The position numbers were made by a program, and so were the translations under genes. A model generated the notes under the pieces. That model saw nothing but the letters and a program-made list of their open reading frames with translations. It had not been told where the DNA came from and made no database searches. DNA of 15,234 bases from Kingella sp. (in: b-proteobacteria) (GTDB lineage: Bacteria > Pseudomonadota > Gammaproteobacteria > Burkholderiales > Neisseriaceae): positions 1 to 15,234 of the forward strand of contig NZ_JAUMZV010000050.1 in the NCBI RefSeq assembly GCF_030527935.1, read 5' to 3'. Shown piece by piece: positions 14,523-15,234 of this stretch (its first letter is position 1; each line of letters starts with the position of its first letter).

Positions 14523-15086
14523 ATGCCACTAAACATCCCAATATGCCTTACATGGGCGCGCATACTGCTCATCCCCATCTTCACCGCCCTATTCTATCTC
14601 CCCGCCAACTGGCTCGCCCCGCAAACCATCAACATCACCGCCGCCGCCATCTTTGCCGCCGCAGGCATCACCGACTGGCTAGACGGCTTTCTCGCCCGCT
14701 ATCTCAAACAAACATCCGATTTCGGCGCATTCCTAGACCCCGTTGCCGACAAACTCATGGTCGCCGTCGCCCTTATCCTGCTGGTTAAACTAGACCGCAC
14801 CCTAGCCATCTACGCCATGATAATCATCGGGCGCGAAATCACCATCTCCGCCCTGCGCGAATGGATGGCGCAAATGGGCAAGCGCAACAGCGTTGCCGTT
14901 GCCTATATTGGCAAACTCAAAACCGCCGCCCAAATGGCCGCCATTTTTGCCCTATTGCTCTACGAAATCCCCGCATGGCATCTGCCACTCTTAACCATTG
15001 GCAACGCCCTGATGTTCATCGCTTCCGTGCTCACCATTTGGTCTATGTGCTACTACCTAAAAATGGCATGGCACGAATTCAAATAA
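14523..15086 (+). CDS. pgsA: CDP-diacylglycerol--glycerol-3-phosphate 3-phosphatidyltransferase
   Basis: Makes phosphatidylglycerol phosphate from CDP-diacylglycerol and glycerol 3-phosphate at the inner membrane, the committed step to phosphatidylglycerol and cardiolipin. It has 187 residues, as expected. The CDP-alcohol phosphatidyltransferase motif is complete: D51, D54-G55, A58-R59, G68, D72 and D76 in the DG-xx-AR-x8-G-xxx-D-xxx-D pattern. The N-terminal PLNIPICLTWARILLIP is typical of PgsA. Four hydrophobic segments are visible (about 9-29, 37-50, 76-96, 146-178, the last perhaps two). AAGGA at 14512-14516 lies 6 bases before the ATG. It contains no DUS. tRNA-Gly follows 72 bases after the stop, with its own promoter, as in the enterobacterial pgsA-glyW order. 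Confidence 0.95.
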   Translation: MPLNIPICLTWARILLIPIFTALFYLPANWLAPQTINITAAAIFAAAGITDWLDGFLARYLKQTSDFGAFLDPVADKLMVAVALILLVKLDRTLAIYAMIIIGREITISALREWMAQMGKRNSVAVAYIGKLKTAAQMAAIFALLLYEIPAWHLPLLTIGNALMFIASVLTIWSMCYYLKMAWHEFK

Positions 15087-15100
15087 ATTTACAAACCAGC

Positions 15101-15128
15101 TTGACAGTCAAACAGAAGTCGCTATAAT
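15101..15128 (+). promoter_or_regulatory. Near-consensus promoter of tRNA-Gly
   Basis: Perfect TTGACA (15101-15106) and perfect TATAAT (15123-15128) with a 16-base spacer, followed by a G/C-rich stretch (GGCGGC) where transcription should begin. A GC-rich discriminator after a strong promoter is typical of stringently controlled stable-RNA genes. Confidence 0.9.
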
Positions 15129-15158
15129 GGCGGCTTCTTTGCTTTTGGCAAAGACAAA

Positions 15159-15234
15159 GCGGGAATAGCTCAGTTGGTAGAGCGCAACCTTGCCAAGGTT
15201 GAGGTCGCGAGTTCGAGACTCGTTTCCCGCTCCA
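15159..15234 (+). tRNA. tRNA-Gly (anticodon GCC)
   Basis: A complete 76-base cloverleaf: acceptor GCGGGAA (15159-15165) with TTCCCGC (15224-15230), D-stem GCTC/GAGC, anticodon stem CAACC/GGTTG with loop TTGCCAA and anticodon GCC at 15192-15194, T-arm GCGAG/CTCGT (four Watson-Crick pairs and a G-T pair) with TTCGAGA, discriminator T, and encoded CCA at the last three bases. It may be the first gene of a longer tRNA operon (glyW-cysT-leuZ in E. coli), which the window end prevents seeing. Confidence 0.97.

Overview
The window is chromosomal DNA from a member of the Neisseriaceae, most likely Kingella or a close relative. The main evidence is a 12-base word, AGGCAGCCTGAA (reverse complement TTCAGGCTGCCT). 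I counted about 30 perfect copies by eye, plus about 27 shortened 10-11 base copies. It matches the Kingella-type dialect of the neisserial DNA uptake sequence (DUS), not the GCCGTCTGAA core of Neisseria itself. Gene families, moderately high GC and short hairpin repeats fit this. The species cannot be named from the window.

Layout. (1) 1-1330: an AT-rich gene for a putative HNH nuclease, probably a restriction endonuclease. It has no exact DUS core and looks acquired. (2) 1461-2624: pseC, the aminotransferase of pseudaminic acid synthesis. (3) 2820-3440 (minus): tmk, thymidylate kinase, divergent from a small YdcH/DUF465 gene (3553-3777). (4) 3951-5450 (minus): a sodium:alanine/glycine symporter. 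(5) 5451-6495: about 1 kb without a gene, packed with DUS copies, a composite hairpin element and a longer repeat. (6) 6496-7539: pseI, pseudaminic acid synthase, with a C7 tract near its start. (7) 7556-7651: a second copy of the composite hairpin element, then a broken small exported-protein gene (7741-8138) with a C7 frameshift and a nonsense codon. (8) 8258-10444: copA, a Cu(I) P-type ATPase behind a possible MerR/CueR-type promoter. (9) 10445-11022: another repeat-rich gap with an 88-bp direct repeat. (10) 11023-11742 (minus): a YafS-like methyltransferase, divergent from mltD (11861-14083), a lytic transglycosylase with LysM domains. (11) 14084-14522: a dRS3-bounded mosaic-type repeat and more DUS. 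(12) 14523-15086: pgsA, then tRNA-Gly(GCC) under a near-consensus promoter, ending at the last base. The pgsA / tRNA-Gly(GCC) order matches pgsA-glyW in enterobacteria.

How the genes fit together. pseC and pseI belong to one pathway, for the nonulosonic acid used on surface glycans or glycoproteins, but here they are 3.9 kb apart with housekeeping genes between. tmk (dTTP), pgsA (phosphatidylglycerol) and mltD (peptidoglycan remodelling) are core functions. copA handles copper efflux. The unusual content is between the genes: DUS used as inverted pairs in terminator position, DUS bases reused as stop codons, a paired hairpin element with compensatory changes, and two C7 tracts that could act as phase switches. 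I found no CRISPR array, transposase, prophage or toxin-antitoxin pair.
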